Positions 1-10,600 of a DNA stretch of 50,816 nt are shown here, piece by piece; within the stretch, counting starts at the first letter, position 1; every line of letters begins with the position of its first letter. The DNA is from an uncultured Bacteroidales bacterium (GTDB lineage: Bacteria > Bacteroidota > Bacteroidia > Bacteroidales > UBA932): NCBI GenBank assembly GCA_945827785.1, contig CALZOR010000005.1:1-50816 (forward strand), written 5' to 3'. The translations under genes and the position numbers were made by a program. Under the pieces are notes generated by a model. That model had not been told where the DNA came from. It worked only from the letters and a program-made list of their open reading frames with translations, and made no database searches.

Positions 1-94
1 TAAATGGTCCCACTTCCTCTGTTTGTTCGAATGATGGCTCGCTTGCACATGCAACTAAGGCAAGGGCAGCAGCAAACACAATTGTCTTGTTCAT
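1..94 (-). CDS. Lipoprotein, N-terminal part only (runs off window)
   Basis: The reading frame opens with ATG at 94 on the minus strand and continues past base 1, so only 31 residues are visible. They form a lipoprotein signal peptide: a short basic start (MNK), a hydrophobic stretch, and a lipobox LVAC with the cysteine at residue 16, followed by an acidic Ser/Glu-rich segment. The start lies 9 nt after the stop of the metallo-hydrolase gene, which makes it the fourth visible member of the SusC-SusD operon. It is probably a surface or periplasmic lipoprotein, perhaps a glycan-binding protein or enzyme, but nothing visible identifies its function. Confidence 0.7.
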   Translation of the reverse strand, partial: MNKTIVFAAALALVACASEPSFEQTEEVGPF

Positions 95-103
95 TCTTCT
101 GGA

Positions 104-1030
104 TTATTTGGCCCAAAGAAGCCAGGTTTTAAAATAATATACATTCACGGTCCCCTCTCCGTTCATAGGCTTCGGAGTCGGTACCGGCTGGATTTCCCCG
201 TTAAGGGCAGAGCGCAGGTCGGCAAGCATAGTTTCAGCCTGAACAGGCTCCATTCCCTGTGGCCTGAACTCATGGCCACCATAAATATGGCCATATTTTT
301 TCAATTCAGGAACAACTGCTGCCAGATTCTTCTCATATTCATCGAGGGAAAGGCAGTGATCAAGCCACATCCAGAGATAACCGTTCATTGCATCACCGCT
401 GAAAACCATGTCGTCAGTTTCATCCAGGAAAAGAATGCTTCCTGGAGTATGACCACCGAGCTCCATAGTTGTTATAACCTTGCCTCCAAGGTCCCAGCTT
501 TTGCCGGGACCGAAAAGGCGAAGTTCATAGTCAGGATAGGTTTTGATTTCAGCAATGTTTCCCCTTACAGCCTCTTTATCATAGGCGAAGTCGCCTGCAT
601 TGGATGCCACATAAGCCTCAAGGTCTGGGGAATTGAGAGGATCCATGGACTTCATTATGTCCAAATCCTTCTCTGGCAGCCAGACTTGAGAGAACTGGTA
701 GTTGCCACCGATATGGTCAGGATGACCGTGGGTGGTGACAACTATCAATGGAAGGTCGGTAAGTGACTCTACCAGACCGGAGAGATCTCCGACACCGATG
801 CCGGTATCGATGAGCATGGCATATCTGGAGCCTGTAACAAGATAGCAGGTAGCGGCTGCATGCTCGCTTATCATGTAAACCTTGCCCTGCCCATTCTCCG
901 GAGTGATGTCCTGAACATTGAACCATCCGTCCTCATTCATCATGCCATGCCTTGAGCATAGCGCTGATTCTGGTCCTTTGCAAGAAATGAGGACGATGGA
1001 TGCAATGACTGAAAACAATAGTATTTTCAT
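104..1030 (-). CDS. Metallo-beta-lactamase-fold hydrolase, lipoprotein
   Basis: 308 residues. A lipobox LISC puts the acylated cysteine at residue 17, so the protein is probably membrane-anchored and outside the cytoplasm. The MBL-fold metal ligands are all visible: HGHPDH near residue 100, GGHTPGS near 193, SGDAM near 211 and GGHEF near 251. It therefore probably binds two zinc ions and hydrolyses an ester, lactone, phosphoester or similar bond. The substrate cannot be told from sequence; classical beta-lactamase activity is possible but less likely in this context. The start follows the SusD stop by only 2 nt, so the two are almost certainly co-transcribed, implying a role in processing whatever the SusCD pair imports. 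Confidence 0.85.
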   Translation of the reverse strand: MKILLFSVIASIVLISCKGPESALCSRHGMMNEDGWFNVQDITPENGQGKVYMISEHAAATCYLVTGSRYAMLIDTGIGVGDLSGLVESLTDLPLIVVTTHGHPDHIGGNYQFSQVWLPEKDLDIMKSMDPLNSPDLEAYVASNAGDFAYDKEAVRGNIAEIKTYPDYELRLFGPGKSWDLGGKVITTMELGGHTPGSILFLDETDDMVFSGDAMNGYLWMWLDHCLSLDEYEKNLAAVVPELKKYGHIYGGHEFRPQGMEPVQAETMLADLRSALNGEIQPVPTPKPMNGEGTVNVYYFKTWLLWAK

Positions 1031-1032
1031 TA

Positions 1033-2685
1033 TTAGTAACCAGGGTTCTGTTGTAATTTTTTATTCACGTCAATCTCATTCTGTGGGAATGGTAGGTAGT
1101 CGTCACGGCCTACTGTCCAGCTATGGTCATCATAGTTGTTAGGTTTGTACTCCAGTTTGAAAGAGTATTTCCATGAATGGTATGTACCATCATTAGGATC
1201 ATTCGATGGATCCGGAGAAACTGTGAGGTATGGAAGCATCTTAGATTTCTCAGCCAACACTTTAGGAGCATCTCCCCATCTCTTGAGGTCTTGGAAACGG
1301 ACTCCGTCCATTGCAAGTTCAAGCCTTCTTTCCTTTTTGATGATATCCATGTTGATGTCAGAAATCGGGGCAAGGTTTACACGAGCACGTACTTTGTTCA
1401 CATATTTCAGAGCAGTAGAATTGTCACCTGTCTGAACGCATGCCTCAGCAGCAAGGAGCAGTACGTCATCGTATTTGAATACCGGAGTATTTGATTGGTT
1501 TGCATGCCACATTGAGACATTCTCGTCATCTGTACTGGCAAGCCATTTGAGTCGAAGATAACCCTCTGAGTTGTAATAAGTTTTCTCTGCAGCCATACCG
1601 ATACCTATCTCCGGGAACTTGGTTATAGGGACAATCCATGCATTAACACGCATACCGTCAACGCCTTCTTCTGCGACGAATGCATCATAGAGGTCTTTCG
1701 GAACCTGACACTGACTATAGCCCTGAGCATTGAACTTGTAGAAATTCTGTGCGTCTGAACCCATGTTGAATCCGAGTGCGAAAGGCCAGTTCCAGAGGAT
1801 TCCGTGCCATCCGTCCTGATCATAGGCAGTACTCATGTCGTAGTGACGTACGTGCTCGTAAACATACTCCTCACATCCGTTAGCCTGAGGATGATAGAAT
1901 GTGGTAATATCGCTGATAAGGTCAAAGTTGCCAGAGTTGATGACATCCGTCAGAACAGTCTTTGCTTCTGCATATTTGCCTTGATACATATAGGCCTTGC
2001 CAAGAAGGGTTCTTGCAGCATCGATTGTGAAGCGTGCAGAGCCATTCTTATCACCAATTCCCTGACGTTGAGTAAGTTTTCCTCCCTTGATAATGTCATT
2101 TAACTCATCTTCAATGAATTTCCATATTTCAGCAATTTCAGTGTTCTCCACCTGGAATTCATCAGCTGTCTTGAGCACTTTAGTCACTAGCGGAACTCTT
2201 CCCCATAGGGTTACAAGGTCGTAATATGAAAGAGCACGCAGGCCACGGCACTCGGCGATATTGCGAGCCTTGATTTCACTGTCCTCAGGATTGAATTTCT
2301 CAAGAACGAGGTTTGCAAGATATATGGAGCTGTAATACTCATCATAAATAATTCTGAACCAGTCATTTGTAGTCACAAGGTGCATTTCCCAGATCTGCTG
2401 GAGGTTAGTCTGGTCAGTGCGTGTAGAGCCAGTGCGAATATCGTCACTGAGGAGGTTCTTGAGGAAGAAAGCATTTTCGTATGAACCGATGGAAGGCTTT
2501 CCGGTCAAAACTTTTCTAGAAGCATTGTAAACTGCGGCTGTAGCCTGTTCACAGTCTTCGTCTGTGACGTAGAAGGTCTCCTCGCTTGTCACACCCATCT
2601 GTGGGATGTTGAGAAGATCCGGATTGCAGGAAGTGCTGACAATGGCAAGAGCTGCAAATGTTGAAATTATTATTGATTTTTTCAT
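1033..2685 (-). CDS. RagB/SusD family nutrient-uptake outer-membrane lipoprotein
   Basis: 550 residues, typical SusD length. A lipobox STSC places the lipidated cysteine at residue 20, followed by the NPDLLNIPQ type start common in SusD proteins. TPR-like helices surround the predicted glycan-binding face (for example the AKTVLTDVINSG and LLLAAEACVQTG segments), and the C-terminal part has the usual RRLELAMDGVRFQDLKRWG motif. It acts at the cell surface as the lid over its SusC partner. It starts 12 nt after the SusC stop, a normal susCD arrangement. The ligand is unknown. No degradation or frameshift is seen. Confidence 0.95.
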   Translation of the reverse strand: MKKSIIISTFAALAIVSTSCNPDLLNIPQMGVTSEETFYVTDEDCEQATAAVYNASRKVLTGKPSIGSYENAFFLKNLLSDDIRTGSTRTDQTNLQQIWEMHLVTTNDWFRIIYDEYYSSIYLANLVLEKFNPEDSEIKARNIAECRGLRALSYYDLVTLWGRVPLVTKVLKTADEFQVENTEIAEIWKFIEDELNDIIKGGKLTQRQGIGDKNGSARFTIDAARTLLGKAYMYQGKYAEAKTVLTDVINSGNFDLISDITTFYHPQANGCEEYVYEHVRHYDMSTAYDQDGWHGILWNWPFALGFNMGSDAQNFYKFNAQGYSQCQVPKDLYDAFVAEEGVDGMRVNAWIVPITKFPEIGIGMAAEKTYYNSEGYLRLKWLASTDDENVSMWHANQSNTPVFKYDDVLLLAAEACVQTGDNSTALKYVNKVRARVNLAPISDINMDIIKKERRLELAMDGVRFQDLKRWGDAPKVLAEKSKMLPYLTVSPDPSNDPNDGTYHSWKYSFKLEYKPNNYDDHSWTVGRDDYLPFPQNEIDVNKKLQQNPGY

Positions 2686-2697
2686 TGATGTCAGATA

Positions 2698-5600
2698 TTA
2701 GAATGTGATAGAAAGACCGAATACAACCTTTTTGGTGGTAGGATAGTTACCGTAGTCAACTCCCATTCCAGATGTTGAGGTTGCTGATGCCTCAGGATCC
2801 ATACCAGGATATTTGGTAAAGAGGAAGAAGTTATCAAGAGATGCATATATGCGGAGTCTCTCGATGAATGCCTTCTTGCTGATCTTTGAAGGAAGAGTAT
2901 AACCGAGCTGAATCTGTTTGATGCGGAAGAATGAACCATCGAATACCATGTGGTTGGAGAGGTTATATTTCTCTGCACCGGCAGTCCTTGGATGAGCATA
3001 TTTACCGTTAGGATTGGATGTAGTCCATCTCTGATCGTAGAGTTTCTTGAGACTATATGAAATGTTAAAGTACTGATATGACATGAAGAGGTCATTGCCA
3101 TATGAACCATTGCCAAATACTGTAAGGTCAATACCCTTCCAGTTCATTGACAATGTGAGGCCGTATGTAAAATCAGGGAATGCCTTTCCGATCATGTCCT
3201 TGTCGTCGGCATTGATGACACCGTTTTTGTCCCTGTCGATATATACGGGGTCTCCGTTCTCATCAAGGTGATCGACGACATATCCGCGGAAATACCATAC
3301 TGGATAGCCAACTTCAAATGCGGAGAATGAACCGTTTGAGTGCATCCTTGAAGAACCTTCGATACGTCCCCCGGCTACGCCAGGGTCAAGGTAAGTTACC
3401 TTGTTCTTGAGGGTGGCGATGTTTGCGTTGATTGAGTATCCGAAGTCTCCTCTTTGGTCTTTCCATCCGAGGTCGAATTCGAAACCTGAGTTGGTCACAT
3501 TGCCGGCATTCATCGGAGCTGACTTATTACCCGCCTCGTAAGGGATGATGATACCTGAAACAATCAGGTCACGGGTGTTCTTTTTATACCAGTCAGCAGT
3601 GAGTGTGAATCTCTCGTTGAACATTCTCAAATCGATACCGAGGTCGAGCTGCTCTGACGTCTCCCATTTGAGGTTAGGGTTGCTCAACTGTGCTGGTCTT
3701 ACTGAAGTAATGTAGTTGAGACCGTCGTTGGTGAAAGAATAACCTGTTGCCTGAGTTGCTAGAGAGTTGGAATATTTATATCCGCCGAGGTTGCTGGTAG
3801 AACCGTTGAGACCCCAGCTGACACGCAACTTGAGAAAATCTACATATCCTCTCTTGAGGAAACTCATGAATTTTTCTTTTGAAAGAACCCAACCTGCTGA
3901 GAATGAAGGGAAATAGCCCCATTTGTTCTGGAAAGGGAGGATTGAAGAGTCGGCTGCGTCTGCACGGAAGACAACTTCTGCAATGTATTTGTCCGCATAG
4001 CTGTAGTTCAGACGACCAAAGTATGAGAGTTTCCTGTTGCGACTGCTGTATCCTTGAGCTGTCTTGGTTGCATCACCTGCAGGATAGCTTACATCGGCAT
4101 AAAGAGGATCATCTTTGGCAACTTTGTTGACACTTGCATTCACATATTCGTAGTCGTTGTTGCTGTATGACATACCGATCATGGCTCCGAAGCTGTGTTT
4201 CTTGATGGTTGTGCTATAGTTCGCAAAGTTCTCCCACTGCCAGTACTCATTGGTTGAATTGTTGCGGGTGGCAGCGTTCTCATCTTTGTTGGTCACTGAA
4301 GATGAACCGTAGAAGAAGTGATTATAATTGTAGTAGTTGGATGAATAGTAGTTGTAACCAAGGCGTGTTGTGAACACGAATCCCTTAAATGGAGTGAAGT
4401 TGGCGTACAAACTGCTTGTGAGATTTCGTCCTGTCTTTGATGTGTCTGATCTCTTGATATTCACGGCAGGATGAATCATCTCACCGCTACCGAGAGTACA
4501 GTAATAGTCACCGTTTTCGTCCTTGAGGAGGGTGTAACCATTGGCTAGTTGTGACTGCATAGTTGAAGGAAGAGCGTCAGCGGAATATACTGATGAATAA
4601 TATGCTGGCATTGTCATGATAGGAGCAATCATACTTACATAAGAGGAGTTGCCGCTACCGTCGGAAATAGATGCGCTTCTTGTCCTTGTATATGTGGCAT
4701 TCACACCGACTTTCATCCATGGTTTTACCTGATAGTCAGCATTAACCAGTGCTGTGAACCTTTTGTAACGGTCCTTGTCGCCGATTACGATACCGTTGTC
4801 GTCAAGGTAGCTGAGGGAAGTAAGTACGCTTGCCTTGTCGTTCGCACCCTGGAAAGTAACAGTGTGGTGCTGCATCGGAGATGGGGTGAAGGCAACATCA
4901 TACCAGTCTGTGGAAGATTTGCCGTCCCAGATATGGTCTGCAATCATCTGCTCTACCTGAGTGTCGGTGAAGTTCGGATCAAGCTCCCTCTGCTGCTGGA
5001 TGGCTTCCTCTGCAGAAAGACGCTCCGGTCTTCTTGCAAGCGAGCTTATACTGTACTGGAAGTCATAGGAGATTGAGCTGCGTCCCTTGCTTGCCTGCTT
5101 GGTTGTGATGAGTACGACACCATTACCTGCTTGTGCACCGTAGATTGCAGCCGAAGCGGCATCTTTGAGCACCTCCATAGACTCGATGAAGTTAGGGTCG
5201 AGGTTTGCGATATCACTCACGATAAGTCCGTCCACTACATACAAAGGATCTGATGTACCATTTGATGAGAAACCGCGGACACGGATTGTAGGTGATGCAC
5301 CTGGCTGGGCAGATGTGGTGATGAGGGTCACACCGGCTGTCTTTCCCTGGAGGGCCTGGCCTGCTGATGTGATAGTTCTGTTTTCGATGTCCTTGGAATT
5401 GACCGAAGAAATAGCGCCGGTGAGGTCACTTTTCTTCTGGACACCATAACCGACAACCACGACTTCATCAAGAAGTTCGTTGTCATCTTCAAGTATGATT
5501 TCCATGTCGGAAGCAGCTGCAACATTCACGGTTTTGTAACCGATGCTTGAAACTGCGAGCATTGCGCCCTGTGGAACATTGAGCGAGAATGTTCCGTCAA

Positions 5601-5772
5601 TGTCGGAAATGACACCATTGTTAGTACCAGTCTGGATGACCGAAGCTCCGATGACAGGAACTCCCTTCGTGTCCTTTACGACACCGGAAGCAGTCACTTG
5701 CTGAGCCATCGCACTTACAGAAGCTGCAATCAGAGCCGCCGTAAGGATAACTTTTCTAAAAAGACTTTTCAT
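2698..5772 (-). CDS. SusC/RagA family TonB-linked outer-membrane transporter
   Basis: Energy-dependent outer-membrane transporter that pairs with the SusD downstream. A cleavable signal peptide (residues 1-23, ending SAMAQQ) is followed by a carboxypeptidase-regulatory-like beta-sandwich (about 25-95), the SusC motif DEVVVVGYG near residue 104, a plug domain to about 220, and a beta-barrel ending in the aromatic residue expected for BAM recognition (SITF). I start at 5772, giving 1024 residues. A longer frame opens at 5835, but its extra 21 residues precede the signal peptide and overlap a good -7 promoter element (5800-5807). It heads the operon SusC-SusD-MBL hydrolase-lipoprotein. Confidence 0.95.
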   Translation of the reverse strand: MKSLFRKVILTAALIAASVSAMAQQVTASGVVKDTKGVPVIGASVIQTGTNNGVISDIDGTFSLNVPQGAMLAVSSIGYKTVNVAAASDMEIILEDDNELLDEVVVVGYGVQKKSDLTGAISSVNSKDIENRTITSAGQALQGKTAGVTLITTSAQPGASPTIRVRGFSSNGTSDPLYVVDGLIVSDIANLDPNFIESMEVLKDAASAAIYGAQAGNGVVLITTKQASKGRSSISYDFQYSISSLARRPERLSAEEAIQQQRELDPNFTDTQVEQMIADHIWDGKSSTDWYDVAFTPSPMQHHTVTFQGANDKASVLTSLSYLDDNGIVIGDKDRYKRFTALVNADYQVKPWMKVGVNATYTRTRSASISDGSGNSSYVSMIAPIMTMPAYYSSVYSADALPSTMQSQLANGYTLLKDENGDYYCTLGSGEMIHPAVNIKRSDTSKTGRNLTSSLYANFTPFKGFVFTTRLGYNYYSSNYYNYNHFFYGSSSVTNKDENAATRNNSTNEYWQWENFANYSTTIKKHSFGAMIGMSYSNNDYEYVNASVNKVAKDDPLYADVSYPAGDATKTAQGYSSRNRKLSYFGRLNYSYADKYIAEVVFRADAADSSILPFQNKWGYFPSFSAGWVLSKEKFMSFLKRGYVDFLKLRVSWGLNGSTSNLGGYKYSNSLATQATGYSFTNDGLNYITSVRPAQLSNPNLKWETSEQLDLGIDLRMFNERFTLTADWYKKNTRDLIVSGIIIPYEAGNKSAPMNAGNVTNSGFEFDLGWKDQRGDFGYSINANIATLKNKVTYLDPGVAGGRIEGSSRMHSNGSFSAFEVGYPVWYFRGYVVDHLDENGDPVYIDRDKNGVINADDKDMIGKAFPDFTYGLTLSMNWKGIDLTVFGNGSYGNDLFMSYQYFNISYSLKKLYDQRWTTSNPNGKYAHPRTAGAEKYNLSNHMVFDGSFFRIKQIQLGYTLPSKISKKAFIERLRIYASLDNFFLFTKYPGMDPEASATSTSGMGVDYGNYPTTKKVVFGLSITF

Positions 5773-5799
5773 TGCTAATTTGGTTATTAAAGTGTTAGG

Positions 5800-5830
5800 C
5801 AAAGATATGCAATGATATCCGGGCGGCATT
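5800..5830 (-). promoter_or_regulatory. Promoter of the susC-led operon
   Basis: On the minus strand TATCTTTG (5800-5807) matches the Bacteroidota -7 consensus TAnnTTTG and lies 28 nt before the ATG at 5772. There is no clear -33 TTG at the ideal spacing, which fits a promoter that depends on an activator such as the nearby hybrid regulator. Inference from motif and position. Confidence 0.5.
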
Positions 5831-5939
5831 TTCACTATTATCCAAGAGTTTTAAATTTTGTCCGATTGTTTTAGATGGCTTCCAATGCCCTAAAATATCC
5901 GATATTTTGTATTAATATTGTAAAAAACATACACACACT

Positions 5940-7619
5940 ATGAAAAGGATATTGTTCTCATTGATTGCTGCAGCTGCATGCGTGCTCGCTTCAGCTCAGC
6001 AGGCACAGCCCTCCCTTGCGGACTATCTTGCCAAACTGACAGGACGCGAGGATGTCTATTGTTTCAGAGGAAAGCCAGCCGACATCCATGGCCGGTTCAA
6101 CAATCCGGGTCCCGTCTTCATCGTCTTCCCCGACAGCCGCACCAGCCAGGAAGAAGCTGAAAAAATGGTAGAGGAAAGCGGCATGAAACAGATTGTCGAT
6201 GATTATACCGGCTCCGTTTTCTTCTTCAATCCTTTGGCCGACGAATATGACAACAAGGCGGATTTCGAATCCTACCATGGCTTCATCGACCGCATGAGGA
6301 TTGCATTCAACATCAAAGTTATCGGTATCGGAAGAGGTGCCACATTCGTAAATGAAACCATTGCAAGGAAAGCAGGCAATGTCGCCGGCATCGTGAGCAT
6401 AGGCGGAAAGGCTCCGAAGAAAGCACTTGAAGGTGAATCCCCTGTGCCGGCATATATTATAGGAAAGAATGCACGCAAGACTGCCGCTTCATATATTGCA
6501 AGGAATGATGTAGAACTTGCTTCATCTGAAGGATCGAAGAGCCTGTACGTAAACAGTAATGAGCCGCTGATAAGGGTGGTCGTGAACCAGAGCGACGAAA
6601 CAGACCTGGCAAAGGTGATTGCAGATGCCTGGGACAGCGTCCTGAGCTGGAACTACCGTTTCAACAACTACAAGCATACCTGGTACACGGGTGAATCTTA
6701 CTGCGAACACGGAGATTCGGAATTCGAGCCATTTATCATGTTCGACCGCCTTGGCATCACAAGGAATGTTTGTACGGAGAATCTCAACGGCACTGGCGAT
6801 TTCCTCTGGTATGAATACATCCCGAAGGCTGCTGCAAATGCTGACAAAGGCACCGTACCGCTTGTAGTCCTGCTGCACGGAAACAACAACGACCCGCGCA
6901 CCCAAGCAGAAACTTCCGGATTTCTCCCAATCGCATCACGCGAGGGCTTCATCGTTGCAGAATTCGAATGGCAGGGCAACGGATGGACTCCGATGGGCCA
7001 TGACGGCATCGAAACGACAATTTATGAACTGTTCAGAAAGTATCCTCAGATAGACCGTTCAAGGGTATATTGTGAAGGTCTTTCAGCAGGAGCATTCAAT
7101 GCAACGGCTCTGGGCATAAAGAAAACGCATATCTTCGCTGCAGTTGGTTCCCAGTCAGGCGGAATCATGGTTGAAACCCGGTTCGGATCATGCAAGGAGA
7201 CTCTTTTCGATGAGGCCATCCTCAAGAGCGAAGGCTGCGACATGCCGTATTTCTCGATTTCCGGCTCGGATGACGAAGCCGTAGTCTTCCCTAAACCGGG
7301 CGAAACCGGACCTAACAGAGTTCTCCTTTCATGGCAGGCATATCAGATTCTGAATAATCTCCCATATACCGAGACTCTCGACTTCTCCATTGACAAGGAC
7401 TTCGGAATGAAGCTTGAAAACAGAAGACGCGAGGACACAAACAAGGGCATATCATACGAAATCGGCGACATGACAAAGGACAATGTGCCGCTGATAAGAT
7501 ACATCGTCGTGGACGGATACGGTCACTGGAACTTCCAGCCAGGAGCGGAACTCATGTGGAACTATTTCAAGATGTTCTCACGTGATCCTCAGACCAAAAA
7601 GCTGATTTATCACGAATAG
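5940..7619 (+). CDS. Secreted alpha/beta-hydrolase (PHB-depolymerase/feruloyl-esterase-like)
   Basis: 559 residues with a signal peptide (MKRILFSLIAAAACVLASAQQ type, residues 1-20). The C-terminal half is an alpha/beta-hydrolase: oxyanion strand LLHGNNN near residue 311, nucleophile elbow GLSAG near residue 380, and a candidate catalytic His in GYGHWNF near residue 528. The N-terminal 200 residues look like a second, non-catalytic alpha/beta-hydrolase-like domain. Such two-part esterases commonly remove acyl or feruloyl groups from polysaccharides. It is divergent from the SusC operon and its 3' end overlaps the 3' end of the hybrid regulator by 10 nt, so it is probably part of the same locus. 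The substrate is unknown. Confidence 0.8.
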   Translation: MKRILFSLIAAAACVLASAQQAQPSLADYLAKLTGREDVYCFRGKPADIHGRFNNPGPVFIVFPDSRTSQEEAEKMVEESGMKQIVDDYTGSVFFFNPLADEYDNKADFESYHGFIDRMRIAFNIKVIGIGRGATFVNETIARKAGNVAGIVSIGGKAPKKALEGESPVPAYIIGKNARKTAASYIARNDVELASSEGSKSLYVNSNEPLIRVVVNQSDETDLAKVIADAWDSVLSWNYRFNNYKHTWYTGESYCEHGDSEFEPFIMFDRLGITRNVCTENLNGTGDFLWYEYIPKAAANADKGTVPLVVLLHGNNNDPRTQAETSGFLPIASREGFIVAEFEWQGNGWTPMGHDGIETTIYELFRKYPQIDRSRVYCEGLSAGAFNATALGIKKTHIFAAVGSQSGGIMVETRFGSCKETLFDEAILKSEGCDMPYFSISGSDDEAVVFPKPGETGPNRVLLSWQAYQILNNLPYTETLDFSIDKDFGMKLENRRREDTNKGISYEIGDMTKDNVPLIRYIVVDGYGHWNFQPGAELMWNYFKMFSRDPQTKKLIYHE

Positions 7620-10600
7620 TCCGACGGCTTCACGCCGAATTGTTTCTTGAAAGATACAGAGAAGTACGACAGACTTGAAAATCCAGTCATGTCGGCAATC
7701 TCGGAGAGATTGTACTTCCCGCTCCTGATCAATTCGGCTGCACGGTTGAGCTTATATTTCTTGAAGAATGTATTCGGGGTCTCATTTATGAGGCCCTTGA
7801 ATTTATAATACAGTTTGGAACGGGATATTTTCAGAGCATCAGCAACAACATCGACATTCAGTTCGGCTGAATTCAACTGTTTCTCCATCAGTTCATACAG
7901 ACTTTCGAGGAACAGCCTGTCCTGAGGTGAGAGGTCCTTGTCCGGAATGTCTGAAACATCAGTGGTCTGAGTGATTCTGTTCCGAAGTTTCTCCCTGTTG
8001 GAAATGAGGGTCTTGGTCAGAGTGAGCAGGTAGGCCGGAGCCACAGGTTTTACCACATAGGAATCCGCTCCGGTGTCAAGTCCCCGGATCTGGTCATCAA
8101 GGGTGGACTTCGCCGACAGTATCATCACCGGAATATGACATGTCTCCATATTGTTCTTTATCTGCGAACAAAGGCCCAGACCATCGGTCTGCCCCGGAAG
8201 CATAACGTCCGTTATCAACAGATCGGGGCTCTGGAATTTCAGCTCGTTGGATGCATCATCCGCACTGTATTTCACCTTCACATCATAGTATTTTCCCAAA
8301 AGTGAAGAAATGTACGAAGCAAGGTCCACGTCATCCTCAACCAGCATAATCTCCGGACGGCTGCCATTGCCATGGCTGTTTTGACTGACCACATATTCCT
8401 GTTTCTCAGGCAGTTCTGACGGAAGCCCATCAACGATTATCTCTCCCTGATAATCAATGTCCGAAGCCGGTATCAGGAAACGGAAGCATGTACCGCGACC
8501 AAGCGGAGAGTCTCCGGCCTCGAGAAGGCCATGGTGAAGCGTTGCAAGCCTTCTGGCATAATACAGGCCTATTCCGCTGCCGAATTCCTTTTCCTGACCG
8601 GGAGCATCCAACCTCCTGTAACGCTCAAACACTTCTTCCCTCTTGTCTTCCGGTATTCCCAATCCCGTATCGGCGACACTCACCAGACAGAACTCTTCCG
8701 ACTGAGATTCAATCCCGGCCTTGAACAGGCGAGCAGCCTGTTCCCTGGTGACGATCTCTATCGATGCCCTGATTACCGAACCAGCTCCTCCCGGAGTATA
8801 TTTCACGGCGTTGGACATGAGATTGTTGATTATTTTCTCGAATTTGTCCGTGTCCACAAGCATTGTCCTTCCGTCCATATTGTCCGATATTTCCAGAAGA
8901 ATGCCTTTCTGTGAACAATTGTATTTGAACGGGGTTACATAATTCCTGAAAAGAGCGGCAATGTCACAACGGCACAGGCTGAGATTCAGGGCATCTGTTT
9001 CCAATTTGCTGAAGTCCATTATCTGGTCCACGAGCTTCAGCATGCGGTTCACGCTATTCCTGACTGTGGAAATGAGGCTGCGGTTGTAGGGCGTGTCCTC
9101 CAATTCTTCAGTAATCTCCGCCACGGGTCCGAGAATCAGAGTCAGAGGTGTCCTGAACTCATGGGACATATTGGTGAAGAATGAAACATTCATTTTGTTC
9201 AGGTTCTTTTCATTCTCCTTTTCCTGGATTATTCTCTTCTGTTCGTTCCTTTGCTTTCTGTAGCGAAGATATGTCAGCAAGGACAGGACGAACAGCAGGC
9301 TTATCAGGAGTGGATAGATGACTGTCACCATAATCCTTGATGTCAATAAAGGGGAGGTCACATTGATATCCTGACTTATGGAACTCCTGACTTTGCCACT
9401 CCTTCTGTCTCGAGCCTGAAGTACAAGGGTGTATTTCCCCTCCGGGATGTATGAGTAATGCACCATATTGCCTGCATGGACTTTCTGCCAGTCTTTGTCA
9501 TAACCTTCCAGCATATACCAATAATCCAACGGTCTGTCTTTTACAAAATTAGGGTTACTGAAACTTATTCTCAATGAACCGGCATTTTTCGGCAGATTGA
9601 CTTCCGGAAGATGATTCAAGCTCTTTTCTATTATCCCGCCCTCGGCAGGGTTCACCATTATTCCGTTCAAGAAGAGGTCATCGAAATGAAGTCTAGGCTC
9701 TCTCTGCATTTCAGCAATATCGGGGTCAACTACAAACAAACCGCCAGAACTGCCGAAAAGCATATAACCATCTCTCAGTGCCAATGCGGCATGTGTCGTA
9801 AGTTCTCCCTCGATTATATTGTCTTTATTGGTAAAATGAAGAACATGTCCGTCGGTGTACTGATATAGTCCATTGGCTGTTCCCGCCCAGATGGATCCGT
9901 CAGAGGACTCAGTGAGGGTGAAAATGCTTTCGCAGGCAATTTCATCCATAGCTCTGAACACTCCCCTTTGCGGGTCGTATCTGAAAGCTCCGTTTGAATT
10001 CGTTCCAAGCCAGATTTTTCCTGAGGCATCTTCCAGCATGCATGTAGGGTAGAAATTGAAATCTATCTTTGACCTGATGTCAAATGTATGACTTACCTTG
10101 AATGTCTGAGGGTCAATTTCAAACACACCATAAAGGAATGCAAGCACCATAACCTTACCTGAAGAAGAAAGATGGAGTTCAGGGACGAACATAAAGCCGG
10201 ATCCCACGTCCAGTCTTACACTCTGCATCTGAGAGGCACCGGAAGGAAGCACATAAATATTATGGGAAAATGTTGACAGCCAGACATTTCCAAAAGAATC
10301 CTCAAGAAACATCTCTCCTTTATGCGTAGGAAAGGAATACAACTCACGATAATTGATTATCTCATTGATTCTTCCCGAGTTGGTCTGAGGACATCTTTCA
10401 TTCTCCACCAGGACATGGCAACGGTTGGAAGTCGCCACCCACAGACGATGGCGGCTGTCAATGAAAACTGCAAGCGGCTGCAATTGAGTGAATCTTTCAT
10501 AAGCAAGACGGCTTATCTTTCCTTTGTCAAAATCGCACAAGTACATGCCATGACCCGAAGTGTTCACGAGAATTTGTCCTTCATTGACCTTAGAGAGACT

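Noticed and set aside
5880..5939. Promoter for the divergent esterase in GATATTTTG
   Set aside because: It is one base short of TAnnTTTG and lacks a spaced TTG, so I could not support it.
7575..7590. CACGTG core near the esterase 3' end as a second parS
   Set aside because: The flanks (TTCTCACGTGATCC) do not form the required GTTNCACGTGNAAC palindrome.
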